Part shown: piece after piece, positions 9,191 to 18,732 of the stretch | How positions within the stretch are numbered: position 1 is the first letter of the stretch | How the letters are laid out: each line of letters begins with the position of its first letter | Source of the DNA: Alphaproteobacteria bacterium | Lineage (GTDB): Bacteria; Pseudomonadota; Alphaproteobacteria; ATCC43930; CGMCC-115725 | DNA: 34,461 bases | Reading direction: 5' to 3' | Assembly: GCA_028866355.1 (NCBI GenBank) | Contig: JAGWIH010000002.1 | Span: 1 to 34,461, forward strand | Notes under the pieces: model-generated | Seen by the model: only the letters and a program-made list of their open reading frames with translations | Told to the model about the DNA's origin: nothing | Databases searched by the model: none | Made by a program: the position numbers and the translations under genes

Positions 9191-10720
9191 TCAATTGAGC
9201 TCGAAGCCGACCTGGCCCATCGGCATCGCGGCTTTGCGGCCGTCGGGCAGGGTGGTCATGCTGGCGGCGGGTGGCGCCGGGATGCTCGGCGGCTGCGTTT
9301 GCGGGCCATTCATCTGGCCGTTCAGGATCATGTCGGCGTCGGTTGGCGTCGTCAGCCCATCGTTGGGTATTGCCATCGGGCCGTTGACCGGCTTGACGAG
9401 ATAAGGCGTCACCAAGATCACCAACTCGCTTTCGTTGCGCTGGAACGCCTCGGACCGGAACAACTGACCGAGAACCGGGATGTCGCCGAGCCACGGGAAC
9501 TTGTTAAGGTTCTGCGTCATGTTGTTCTGGATCAGGCCGCCGATCGCGAAGGTCTGGCCGCTGCCCAGCTCGACCGTCGTCTCGGCGCGCCGCGTCGACA
9601 GGCCAGGCACCGACACGCCGGCGACCGTGATCGCCGTCGAGTTGTCGATTTGGCTAACCTCGGGCTCGACGTGCAGACTGATCCGGCCGCTGTTCAAGAT
9701 CGTGGCGATGAACGACAGGCTGACGCCGAATTTCTTGTAGTCGATGGTGACGACGGCGCTGCCGCCGGTACCGGATTGCGGCACGGGTACCGGAAATTCG
9801 CCGCCGGCGAGGAAGCTCGCCTTTTGGCCTGACACCGCGGTCAGGTTAGGTTCGGCCAGGATGGTGACCAAACCTTGATCCTCGAGCGCCGAAATCAAGC
9901 CGTTGATGCTATGGCTGCCGAACCGGGCGCCGCCGAAAATGTTGCCGACCGTTTGGCCACCCTGGAGCGACGTCGCCTGCGTGTTGAAGCCGTTCACCGT
10001 GCTTCCGGGCAGCGCCGGCACGATCTTCGTCACCGTGGAATTGGCGATAACACTGGTTCCGGCGGTCACCAGGCCGAAGGCCACGGAACCATTGTTGCTG
10101 ATGTTTTGCCAATCGATGCCGAACTGCTTTTCGATGCTGCGCGACACCTCGGCGACGCGCACATGCAGGTTCACCTGATTGGGCGCGATCAACTGCATCT
10201 TGTTGACCAGCTGCTTCGGATCGGGAACGTAGCGCGCCGCGATCTGCTGGATGTCGGCGCCTTGCGACGGTGAGGTGATGTCGCCTTGGAGCACAATCGA
10301 ATTGTCCACCGGTCGGGCTTCGACTTTGGTGCCAGGCACCAGTTGATCGAGGGCGCGTTGCAGGTCGGCGGCGTCGGCATGCACGACGACCGGGCTGTTG
10401 ATCAGGACGTTGTCTTCTTTATCAAGCGCGAACAACGTGGTCGTGCCGGCGGCCTTGCCGACGAGATAGATGATGGTCGGCGATTTGACCTGGATGTCGG
10501 CGACGGTGGGATCGGCGACGAAGATGTTCCCCGCCGGCCGGTCAAGACGAAGGATGACGCCCTTGCCGCTGGCGAGCGAGATCACCTGTCCGTTCGGCGC
10601 GATGATCTGCGGTCCGGCAAAGGCCACAGCCGGCGCCAGCGTCAAGCTGAGCGACATCACAAACGCGAGTGCCTGGATGGCGCGCACGATGAATCGGTTA
10701 TGGCTACGACGCACGATCAT
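9191..10720 (-). CDS. cpaC: Secretin (type II/III secretion family), CpaC/RcpA-like
   Basis: Signal peptide; 'GKGVILRLDRPAGNIFVADPTVADIQVKSPTIIYLVGKAAGTTTLFALD' N-domain; secretin domain with 'ILAEPNLTAVSGQKASFLAGGEFPVPV', 'FAIGGLIQNN', 'PWLGDIPVLGQLFRS'. Confidence 0.95.
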   Translation of the reverse strand: MIVRRSHNRFIVRAIQALAFVMSLSLTLAPAVAFAGPQIIAPNGQVISLASGKGVILRLDRPAGNIFVADPTVADIQVKSPTIIYLVGKAAGTTTLFALDKEDNVLINSPVVVHADAADLQRALDQLVPGTKVEARPVDNSIVLQGDITSPSQGADIQQIAARYVPDPKQLVNKMQLIAPNQVNLHVRVAEVSRSIEKQFGIDWQNISNNGSVAFGLVTAGTSVIANSTVTKIVPALPGSTVNGFNTQATSLQGGQTVGNIFGGARFGSHSINGLISALEDQGLVTILAEPNLTAVSGQKASFLAGGEFPVPVPQSGTGGSAVVTIDYKKFGVSLSFIATILNSGRISLHVEPEVSQIDNSTAITVAGVSVPGLSTRRAETTVELGSGQTFAIGGLIQNNMTQNLNKFPWLGDIPVLGQLFRSEAFQRNESELVILVTPYLVKPVNGPMAIPNDGLTTPTDADMILNGQMNGPQTQPPSIPAPPAASMTTLPDGRKAAMPMGQVGFELN

Positions 10721-11709
10721 TTGCCCACCGTCCGTCCGGCCGCGCCGATGGCCTTCGCGGTCGCGGCGCCGGCAGCGCCGATTGCCGTGCTCGGCGGCGC
10801 AGATGCCGGCGGCGCAGACGCTGTCTCAACGGCGCGGCCGCCACTGAATTCAATCGACGATTTCGTCGTGCCGCGAATCACATCGATCTCGTTGGACGAG
10901 CCCGACGAGCTCACGGCCTGATGATGGGCGAACGGGATCTGGACCGCGTCGGTGTCCCAGGTGAGAGTCGGTTGATGCGGCTCCGCGTCGTTTTCGGCGG
11001 TGCCGACGCTGCGCAACGTCATTGCCAGCTTGCCCATTTCGGGCAGCAACGTCACAACTTCGGCCTGTTTTGGCGTCACCTCGAGCGTGGCGGTGCGCGC
11101 CAGCGGCCCGTCGTGCGTCTGGTCGTTGATCTTCTGGTCGATGGCGAGCACGCGGATGTCCTGCAGCACGGTCTCGGACACGCGGCGCGGCTGGGAATTC
11201 TTATCGGTCGACGGCACGTCCATAGTCAGGATCAGATCGACGCGGTCGCCCGGCATCGCCAAGCCGGACAGGCCGGCGCCGCTGGTCAGCGGCACGGTGA
11301 TGGCGCGGTCGCCCGGCGTGACGATCGCCGCGAGGAATCCGCGGTCGCCCTTCTTGACGATGCGCAGATCAGTGATTGGTTCGCCCGTCGCGATGCCGGC
11401 CTTCGCCACCGAGCCGACGATCGCGTCGAGATTGACTGCGCCTTTGACCATGTAGGCCTTCGACAGGTCGTTATTCGGCCAGCTCTGCCAAGCGAGATCC
11501 TCGGTGCGGATGAAGTGGCCGGCGGGCAGTGCCTTGGCCGCGACCAGGATCATCTTGGGCGGCGGCGGGGCCGCCATTTGCGCCACCGGCGCGGCGGCCT
11601 CGGTGCGGACGTGCTCGACCCACGCGCGCACGACAAGCGCGGTGACCAGCGACAGCACCATGGCGGTCGCCAGCAGCAGCAATCGGCGGGGCGGCAGTGT
11701 TGCGAACAT
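10717..11709 (-). CDS. cpaB: Flp pilus assembly protein CpaB/RcpC (SAF domain)
   Basis: N-terminal TM, 'ILVAAKALPAGHFIRTEDLAWQSWP', 'RAITVPLTSGAGLSGLAMPGDRVDLILTMD'. ATG 11709 has an upstream AGAGGA on the minus strand; the ORF-track start at 11760 has no evident SD. Confidence 0.9.
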   Translation of the reverse strand: MFATLPPRRLLLLATAMVLSLVTALVVRAWVEHVRTEAAAPVAQMAAPPPPKMILVAAKALPAGHFIRTEDLAWQSWPNNDLSKAYMVKGAVNLDAIVGSVAKAGIATGEPITDLRIVKKGDRGFLAAIVTPGDRAITVPLTSGAGLSGLAMPGDRVDLILTMDVPSTDKNSQPRRVSETVLQDIRVLAIDQKINDQTHDGPLARTATLEVTPKQAEVVTLLPEMGKLAMTLRSVGTAENDAEPHQPTLTWDTDAVQIPFAHHQAVSSSGSSNEIDVIRGTTKSSIEFSGGRAVETASAPPASAPPSTAIGAAGAATAKAIGAAGRTVGK

Positions 11710-11876
11710 CGCGCGGTCGGTCCTCTCAACGTCCTTCCCGGCCGGTGCCATCCGGACCATTACGAATGGCCGTCGGCGGGCGGGTTTTAAGTGAATCGAT
11801 TGTGACGAACTCTGGTTAATACCCAGTGAAAACCGCGCGAAATCCGCGCCTTAGGCCAATCGGCATGATGACTGAC

Positions 11877-12824
11877 CTATTGAGCGGCGACGGCGTCGGG
11901 CGCCTTGTCAGCCGCGGCCTGGCTGGCCGGCCGGGCTGGTAGCGTCGCGAAATGGATGCCCATCAGGGCGGTGCGATCCGCGGCGTCGCCCCGATCGGCG
12001 GCGGCGCTGTGATAGGCGGCAAGCTCGCTGTCCAAGGCGGCGCGATCGGCGTCGCTGGTGACCACTTGCTGCGCTTTGTCCATATCGCCGTGCACGGCCT
12101 CGATGAAGGCGAGGTTACGGCGGTAGCGCGGCTCGGCGTTCGGCAGGGCGACGAGCGCCGTCAGGGTTTTAACGGCGCCGTCGTAATCGCCCGACAGGAA
12201 CTGGGCCATCGCCAAATTGTTGAGCAATCCCTTGTGCTCGGGCGCGATCGCGAGGCCGGCCCGGTAGTTCTTGATGGCGACGTCGTATTGGCCCATCGAG
12301 CTGTAGGCGACTCCCATCGCGCTGAACAGCGCGGGATCGTCCTTGCGGGTTTCGAGCGCGATGTTGAATTCGTCGATCGCCGCCTGCGGCGAGCCGCGCA
12401 CGAGCATCAATTCGCCCATGCGGAAAGCCGCTTCCGGGCCGTTCGGCTTGAGCACCTGGACCAGATGATAGGCTTCGTAAGCCTGGGTGTACTGGCCGAG
12501 CGCGATATCGACCTGACCCAACCGCAGTAACGGCGTCGTCGAATTCGGGTCGTCGCTGTGCGCCTGCCGATAGAAAGCCGCGGCCGCCGCGTTATCGCCC
12601 TTGGCGGCGGCTTCGTCGCCGCGCTCGAGCGCCGATTTCGATGCTTCCGCGTCCTTGTGCATGATTTCGGTTTGCGCCGCGGCCATTTTTTCCGCGGTTG
12701 CCGCTTCCTTGTCGCCGACGCTGGCGCATCCCGACAGCGCCAGGGCGCAAGCGGCCACCAGGACGAAAACCCACACGGCGTCACTACCACGCGTGATGCG
12801 CGTTGAGGCGGCGACGGCGGTCAT
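11877..12824 (-). CDS. TPR-repeat lipoprotein, TadD-like
   Basis: Signal peptide and lipobox 'CALALSGCASVGDKE'; several TPR-like segments ('AAFYRQAHSDDPNSTTPLLRLGQVDIALGQYTQAYEAYHLV'); next to the tad genes. Confidence 0.8.
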   Translation of the reverse strand: MTAVAASTRITRGSDAVWVFVLVAACALALSGCASVGDKEAATAEKMAAAQTEIMHKDAEASKSALERGDEAAAKGDNAAAAAFYRQAHSDDPNSTTPLLRLGQVDIALGQYTQAYEAYHLVQVLKPNGPEAAFRMGELMLVRGSPQAAIDEFNIALETRKDDPALFSAMGVAYSSMGQYDVAIKNYRAGLAIAPEHKGLLNNLAMAQFLSGDYDGAVKTLTALVALPNAEPRYRRNLAFIEAVHGDMDKAQQVVTSDADRAALDSELAAYHSAAADRGDAADRTALMGIHFATLPARPASQAAADKAPDAVAAQ

Positions 12825-13086
12825 CTTGGAACGCAACACGGCAATCCCCTCGCACGCTCACCAGAATGGTTAGCGGGAGTGTCGCGCTTCGTGGTTAAGT
12901 ATCAGTGAACTCAGCAATTTAACCGTGACGCCGGCAAACATGCCGACGCGACGCCGCGGCGGCGTCAACCCCACCGTCACTTCTGGCGTATTTGCGATAA
13001 AACCAATATGTATTTGATTCGATTTAAATTGTGATCCAGTGCATTCGATATATATTTGCCTAATCGTCTGTTAACGGGGTTCCGCC

Positions 13087-13254
13087 ATGACCGCTTTCCT
13101 CCGCCGCCTGGCCGCCGACGAATCCGGCGTCACTGCAGTCGAGTACAGCTTGATCTGCGCACTGATGGGGCTGGTCCTGGTCACGAGTCTGCGCGACGTC
13201 GGCACGGCGCTCAACGCCACGTTCACGACGGTCTCGAACGCGCTCGGCCGCTAG
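13087..13254 (+). CDS. flp: Flp family type IVb pilin (55 aa)
   Basis: Read from the sequence: MTAFLRRLAADESGVTAVEYSLICALMGLVLVTSLRDVGTALNATFTTVSNALGR*. Canonical prepilin region 'DESG/VTAVEYSLI' (cleavage after G, Glu+5) plus hydrophobic stretch. Too short for the ORF track. Confidence 0.93.
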   Translation: MTAFLRRLAADESGVTAVEYSLICALMGLVLVTSLRDVGTALNATFTTVSNALGR

Positions 13255-13350
13255 GCGCGACGCAACCCCCATCGTCGCCGACGACATCGACGCGCATCAC
13301 GCCGCCGCGGCGGCCCACACCTCAACGCTTTGATTTCAATCCGCTGAACG

Positions 13351-13920
13351 TCAGCGCGCGATGCGTGCTTCGATCTCGGCGCAGAGATAATGATAAAGGC
13401 AGATGTGCACCTGCTGGATGAACGGCGTGTCGGTCGCCGGCACCGCCAGCAGGATATCGGCTTTCGGCGCGAGCTTGCCGCCGCCTGCACCCGTCAGCGC
13501 GATCACCGTCATCCCTTTTTGCCGCGCCGTCTCCGCCGCGGCGATCACGTTCTTCGAATTGCCGCTGGTCGACAGCGCCAGCAGAACGCCACCGGTCTCG
13601 CCAAACGCTTCGACCTGGCGGGCGAATGCGCTGTCGTAGCTGTAGTCGTTGCTCCAAGCGGTGACGACGGCGGGATCCGCCACCAGCGCCATCGCCTTGA
13701 GCGCGCGGCGCTCCTTCTTGTAGCGGCCGACCAACTCGCCGGCGATGTGCATCGCATCGGCGGCGGACCCACCATTGCCGCAAATCAGCAGTGGCTTCTG
13801 GGATGCCAGCGCCGTGTGCATGACGTCGATCGCCCGCACGACTTGGGCCTCGTCGATGGCGGCCGCAGCCGTGGCCAGAACGTCGCGCGATGCGTCGAGA
13901 TAAGACCTGATTCCGCCCAT
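13351..13920 (-). CDS. gmhA: SIS-domain D-sedoheptulose-7-phosphate isomerase (GmhA-like)
   Basis: 'LLICGNGGSAADAMHIAGELVGRYKKERRALKAMAL', 'AFGETGGVLLALSTSGNSKNVIAAAETARQKGMTVIALTG'. ATG 13920 preferred over the 485-aa extension. Confidence 0.88.
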   Translation of the reverse strand: MGGIRSYLDASRDVLATAAAAIDEAQVVRAIDVMHTALASQKPLLICGNGGSAADAMHIAGELVGRYKKERRALKAMALVADPAVVTAWSNDYSYDSAFARQVEAFGETGGVLLALSTSGNSKNVIAAAETARQKGMTVIALTGAGGGKLAPKADILLAVPATDTPFIQQVHICLYHYLCAEIEARIAR

Positions 13921-14094
13921 GATCCCCGGCCGCGTATATGGCACGGCCAAGCGCATGCATAAAGCGCCCATTTGCCGCGCGTCGGCGCCAGTGCAGCATT
14001 GCGGCCGGTGCGCTTCAGGGCTTTCGCCGAACCGGGCTACCATAAGGCTAATCCGAACGGAGCGGGTTCGGTTCGGCCCAGGGGAGACCACACG

Positions 14095-15930
14095 ATGACG
14101 CAATGGGTTCGGTTCGAGCGCGACCGCCGCGTCGGTTTCGGCACGCTCGACGGCGACACGATCGCGGTTCACGGCGGCGACATGTTCGCCGGCGCCAAGC
14201 CGACCGGCGAAACCGTCAAGCGCAGCGCGGTCAAGCTGCTGGCGCCGTGCGAGCCATCGAAGATGGTTTGCCTGTGGAACAACTTCCATCAGCTTGCCGC
14301 CAAGAACAATTTCGCGACGCCGCCCGATCCGCTTTATTTCCTCAAAGCCAACAACGCATTTTGCGGTCCGGACACGCCCATTGAACGTCCGAAATCGTAT
14401 TCCGGCCGGATCGTCTATGAGGGCGAGCTCGGCGTCGTCATCGGCAAGAAATGCTCGATGGTCAGCGAGGCCGAAGCGCCCAGTTATATTTTCGGCTACA
14501 CCTGCGTCAACGACGTCACCGCCGTCGATCTGTTGAAGAAGGATCCTTCCTTCGACCAATGGGTCCGCGCCAAGAGCTTCGACACCTTCGGGCCTTTTGG
14601 TCCGGTGATTACGACGGGCGTCGATCCGATGAAGCTCAGCATCCGCACCATCCTCAACAACAAGGAAGTGCAGAATTATCCGGTCGCCGACATGTTCTTT
14701 CCGCCGGCGAAACTCGTCGCGGCCGTGTCGCGCGACATGACGCTGATGCCGGGCGACATCATTTCCTGCGGCACATCGCTCGGCGCCGGCGTGATGCCCG
14801 AAGCGCACAACATCATCGATGTGGTGATCGACGGCGTCGGCAGCTTGCGCAATCCGTTCGATCAGATCGTGCCGAGCCCCTATCTACTCAAAGAGGCGCC
14901 CAAGCCGATGCGCATTTGCGTCGTCGGCGCCGGCGCCATCGGCGGCCTGATCGCCGCCAAGCTCGCGCTCGCCGGCAATCATGTCACGGTCGTCGATATC
15001 GGCGTCCATCTGGCGGCCATCAAGGCGAACGGCATCAAGCTCGAATGGGAAAACGGCAAGACCGAGATCGCCAAGGTCAAAGCGGTCGACAAAATTGCCG
15101 ACGCCGGCAGGCAGGAGCTCGTCATCCTCGCTGTCAAGGCGCATCACCTCGAAGAAGCCGTTCGGGACATCGATCCCATGCTCGATGCCGACACGGTCAT
15201 CCTGACCGTGCAGAACGGCCTGCCGTGGTGGTACTTCCAGCGTCTCGGCGGCAAATACGATGGCCGCAAGCTCGACAGCCTCGATCCGACCGGCGTGCTG
15301 ACGAAGAAGATCGATCCCAATCGATTGGTCGGCTGCGTGGTCTATCCGGCGGCGGCGGTGACGGCGCCAGGCGTCGTCCATCACGTCGAAGGCGACCGTT
15401 TTCCAGTCGGCGAGCTCGACGGCAAGGACACCGAACGCGTCAAGCGGCTGCACGACGTGCTCACCAAGGCCGGTCTCAAGTCGCGCGTGCTCAAGGACAT
15501 CCGCGCCGAAATCTGGCTCAAGGCGTGGGGCAATCTGTCGTTCAATCCGATCAGCGCGCTGACGCATGCGACGCTGGTCGATATCTGCCGCTTCCCGGAA
15601 ACGCGCCACTTGGCGGCGAAGATGATGGAAGAGGCCGAGATCATCGCTAAAAAGCTCGGCGTCACCTTCCGGGTCTCGATCGAGAAGCGCATCGCCGGCG
15701 CCGAAAGCGTCGGCGCGCACAAGACCTCGATGCTGCAGGACGTTGAAGCCGGCCGCGCGCTCGAGACCGAGGCATTGATCGGCTCGATCCTCGAGATGGC
15801 GCGCATGACCGAAACGCCGACGCCGGCGATCGAATCGGTCTACGCCCTGGTCAAGCTGTTGAACAAGGTGATGGTGACCGAAGGCGTCGCGGTCGTCGAA
15901 AAGCCGGCGGCGAGCACCAAGGCGGCTTGA
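14095..15930 (+). CDS. Bidomain protein: fumarylacetoacetate hydrolase (FAH) family domain fused to ketopantoate reductase (ApbA/PanE)-like domain
   Basis: One continuous 611-aa frame from ATG 14095. N-half 'YSGRIVYEGELGVVIGKKCSMVSEAEAPSYIFGYTCVNDVTA...GPFGPVITTG' (FAH). C-half 'MRICVVGAGAIGGLIAAKLALAGNHVTVVDIG ... NLSFNPISALTHATLVDIC' (Rossmann, ApbA). Confidence 0.9.
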   Translation: MTQWVRFERDRRVGFGTLDGDTIAVHGGDMFAGAKPTGETVKRSAVKLLAPCEPSKMVCLWNNFHQLAAKNNFATPPDPLYFLKANNAFCGPDTPIERPKSYSGRIVYEGELGVVIGKKCSMVSEAEAPSYIFGYTCVNDVTAVDLLKKDPSFDQWVRAKSFDTFGPFGPVITTGVDPMKLSIRTILNNKEVQNYPVADMFFPPAKLVAAVSRDMTLMPGDIISCGTSLGAGVMPEAHNIIDVVIDGVGSLRNPFDQIVPSPYLLKEAPKPMRICVVGAGAIGGLIAAKLALAGNHVTVVDIGVHLAAIKANGIKLEWENGKTEIAKVKAVDKIADAGRQELVILAVKAHHLEEAVRDIDPMLDADTVILTVQNGLPWWYFQRLGGKYDGRKLDSLDPTGVLTKKIDPNRLVGCVVYPAAAVTAPGVVHHVEGDRFPVGELDGKDTERVKRLHDVLTKAGLKSRVLKDIRAEIWLKAWGNLSFNPISALTHATLVDICRFPETRHLAAKMMEEAEIIAKKLGVTFRVSIEKRIAGAESVGAHKTSMLQDVEAGRALETEALIGSILEMARMTETPTPAIESVYALVKLLNKVMVTEGVAVVEKPAASTKAA

Positions 15931-15945
15931 GCCGCGTCGCCGGAT

Positions 15946-16608
15946 TCACTCGGCGGCGGTCGAGCTCGGCGGTTTGGCCGGGCCGGCGGCCCAGTAATCG
16001 GGCCGGGCCTTGGTGGTCGCGAGGCGTTGCGCGGTCTCGAAGCCGGGCGCCATCGACGCATCGGTGCCGGACAGAACCTGATGATGCTCGATGTTGAGAA
16101 GCCTGAGCCAGCTTTGCTGTCCCAGCGTCAGCCCGATCATGCAGCCGAGTTCGACGAGCTCCGCTTCGGTGTAATGCCGATTGAGCCGCTCCCAGAACGC
16201 GTCGTCGGTCTGCAAGTGCCAGACGATCGCTTCGGCATAAGCGAGCGCGGCTTTCTGCCGGTCATCGTAGTTCTTCGACGACTCGAAGTTCAGCAAATCC
16301 TTCACGTGGTCTTCGATCACGGCGCCCGACTGCGCCGCCTTCACCGAACGCTGGTTGCCGCAATATTCGCACTGCACCGAGCGCGATACGTAAAGCCGGC
16401 ATAGCTCCTTGATCGGATGTTCCAGCACGCCGTTGCGGAAGATGTCGCGCCATGAATTGGCGAAAAACCAGAAACACGCCGGCACGTGCGCCCGCACCGC
16501 CGAGCTCTCGGGCCGCGGCGTGCCTTCCCGCTGGCACCGCTCCATCTCGGCGCGCATCGCCGCATCCATCCGGTCCAATGCCACGTAACTAATCCGCTGC
16601 TTTGCCAT
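15946..16608 (-). CDS. Carboxymuconolactone decarboxylase (CMD)/AhpD-like family protein
   Basis: 'SVQCEYCGNQRSVKAAQSGAVIEDHVKDLLNFESSKNYDDRQKAALAYAEAIVWH' with C-x2-C CMD-type motif; ATG 16608. Confidence 0.8.
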   Translation of the reverse strand: MAKQRISYVALDRMDAAMRAEMERCQREGTPRPESSAVRAHVPACFWFFANSWRDIFRNGVLEHPIKELCRLYVSRSVQCEYCGNQRSVKAAQSGAVIEDHVKDLLNFESSKNYDDRQKAALAYAEAIVWHLQTDDAFWERLNRHYTEAELVELGCMIGLTLGQQSWLRLLNIEHHQVLSGTDASMAPGFETAQRLATTKARPDYWAAGPAKPPSSTAAE

Positions 16609-16678
16609 CCGAGATTCCTTCGCAAGCCATTGACGGCCACCCGCCAACGTTTGTACCCGCGCGGAGCCAAGTCAAGCG

Positions 16679-18361
16679 TCAAGGCGCAGCGCGTTGCCCA
16701 CGGCGGATCAGGTCGGCGGCGCGTTCGGCTAGAATCAAAGTGGGCAGGTTGGTATTGGCGCTTGGGATGCGTGGCATGATCGACGCATCGACGACGCGCA
16801 GGCCTTGTATGCCATGGACCCGGCATTCGGCGTCGACGACGGCGCGCGGATCATCCGCGCGGCCGATGGCGCAGGTGCCGACTGGGTGGAACATCGGCCC
16901 GGCGGCGGCAAGGATTTCCTCGGGGGCCAACGCTGCATGACGCTTGCCGCCGGCCACCATGCGACCGGGCGCAATGGCGCGGCCGATCGCCAACTGCCGC
17001 AACGCGGCGGGTCCATCGATGATCGCCGAGGCGAGCAGGGCTTCTATGCTGCCGACGGCGCCGCGATGGTTGAAGCGGTGGAGCGGCGGATCTTTCGGCA
17101 ACAGATAGAGCTCGCGATAGGTCTGCCGCACCGCCGGATCGACGAGAAGTTTTTCGGCAAACTGCCCGGCCGTGACCAGCCGCGCCGCGTCGCGTTCATC
17201 CGACAGCAGGCGGAACGAAATGCGCGGCTCGACGTCCGGGCCGGCGGCGGCGAGCTCGACGGTGCCACGCGATTGCGGCGCATACAAAGCCGCCGCGACG
17301 ATGCCGACCCGGGCGCCGAATGCGCGCACGCTGACACGTCCGATCGCACACAACAACAGATCGCCGGCCGGGCAACCGGCGGCGCCGGACGACAACCGCA
17401 AGCCGGCCACGGCATAGTGACGGCCGTCGCGCGGCACGCCCGTGCCGGGATTGAGGGTGAGCGCGAAGTGAATGAACACGTGATTCTGGAGGTTCTGTCC
17501 GACGCCGGCGCGGTCCGCGATCGGCCGGATGCCGATCCGTGCGAGCGAGGCCGCGGGTCCGATGCCGGCGCGCAGCAACAGCGCCGGCGAATGGATGCCG
17601 CCCGCCGATACGATCACCTCGCGCGCCGCGAGACTCCGCCGAGCGCCCCGCTGCTCGACCGCGACGCCGCCGACCCGCGTGCCGTCAATCGTCAGACCGA
17701 CAACGCGCGCCTCGGCCAGGATCGTCAGGTTGCGCCGCTGCCGCACGGTCGCGGTCAGATAGCAGCGGGCGCTGCCGGCGCGTTCGCCGCCTTCGTGGTT
17801 GAGCGGCATGGCGAAAAATCCGTCGGCCGCCACGGCATTGATGTCGTCGTGAGATGGCAGGCCGCGCGCCGCCGCCGCGTGCTCCATCGCGCGCGCAAAT
17901 CCGGGCCACGCATCGCGGGCGAGACTCCGAATTCCGGGTGTCGTCGTCGCGGTGTTGATGCCGTTCCCGTCGACGCGGTTGACGCGCTGGAAATACGGCG
18001 ACAGGTCGGCCCAGCTCCAACCCGCGGCGCCGGCCTGTGCCCAGCCATCGTAGTCGCTCGGCAAGCCGCGCAGCGCCCACATGCCCATGACGCTCGAGCC
18101 GCCGCCCATGATGCGCGCCTGGGTGAACGGCCGCGGCGGCGAGCCGTCGACCATGCTGGCTTCGAGCCCAGGCCAGAAATAATTCCGGTTGAAATAGGCG
18201 CTGGGAAAGACGTCGTGGATGTCGGCGGGCACGGCGCCCGGCGGGATATCGGCGCCGGCCTCGATCAGCACCACGCGGCAGGCCGGATCTTCCGACAGGC
18301 GGGCGGCCAACACCGCGCCAGCCGTGCCGCCGCCGACGATGATGAAATCCGCCTGCTCCAT
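16679..18361 (-). CDS. GMC family FAD-dependent oxidoreductase (choline dehydrogenase-like)
   Basis: 'ADFIIVGGGTAGAVLAARLSEDPACRVVLIEAG', 'IMGGGSSVMGMWALRG', 'VSAGGIHSPALLLRAGIGP', C-term 'RVVDASIMPRIPSANTNLPTLILAERAADLI'. ATG 18361. Confidence 0.93.
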   Translation of the reverse strand: MEQADFIIVGGGTAGAVLAARLSEDPACRVVLIEAGADIPPGAVPADIHDVFPSAYFNRNYFWPGLEASMVDGSPPRPFTQARIMGGGSSVMGMWALRGLPSDYDGWAQAGAAGWSWADLSPYFQRVNRVDGNGINTATTTPGIRSLARDAWPGFARAMEHAAAARGLPSHDDINAVAADGFFAMPLNHEGGERAGSARCYLTATVRQRRNLTILAEARVVGLTIDGTRVGGVAVEQRGARRSLAAREVIVSAGGIHSPALLLRAGIGPAASLARIGIRPIADRAGVGQNLQNHVFIHFALTLNPGTGVPRDGRHYAVAGLRLSSGAAGCPAGDLLLCAIGRVSVRAFGARVGIVAAALYAPQSRGTVELAAAGPDVEPRISFRLLSDERDAARLVTAGQFAEKLLVDPAVRQTYRELYLLPKDPPLHRFNHRGAVGSIEALLASAIIDGPAALRQLAIGRAIAPGRMVAGGKRHAALAPEEILAAAGPMFHPVGTCAIGRADDPRAVVDAECRVHGIQGLRVVDASIMPRIPSANTNLPTLILAERAADLIRRGQRAAP

Positions 18362-18625
18362 TGCGCCGCCGTCCTGTCGCATGATCTTACGCACTGGCGC
18401 ACCATTCTTGCATATGTTCGCAAGACGACCGACGCGTGGCGCTCGGGGCGTTTGTCTGGAACGCGCCAGCAAGCGTCGAGCCAACCCAAGTCAGGCTGGC
18501 GCACAAGCGGCGGTTGGCAAAGTCTTTTGCGACGGATGAATACCGGCATGTGCGATGGGCGGATGCACCAATCGCTGCTTACGGCCTAACGATAAATAAT
18601 CGCTACAAACCGCGTGCCTCACGCA

Positions 18626-18639
18626 TTGATCCAGGTCAA
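18626..18639. promoter_or_regulatory. Candidate FNR/FixK box upstream of the Cyc2-like operon
   Basis: TTGATCCAGGTCAA matches TTGAY-N4-RTCAA; about 94 nt upstream of ATG 18733. Confidence 0.75.
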
Positions 18640-18732
18640 TGCGGAAGGGTCTCTTAATCCGGTTTGTTACTTGCTATGATCTGGTACCGGTCATGTCAGA
18701 TGGGATCGATTCACCTCGGGGCGGGAGGTCGA

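Noticed and set aside
13010-13035. TTGATTCGATTTAA in the flp promoter region, reminiscent of an FNR box
   Set aside because: Second half does not match RTCAA; the region is simply AT-rich promoter-like DNA.
13351-14808. 485-aa version of the GmhA-like ORF
   Set aside because: The N-terminal 296 aa are antisense to the FAH domain and look like shadow sequence; homologous region starts near ATG 13920.
16805-18589. 594-aa plus-strand ORF
   Set aside because: Antisense shadow of the GMC oxidoreductase; no recognisable motif.
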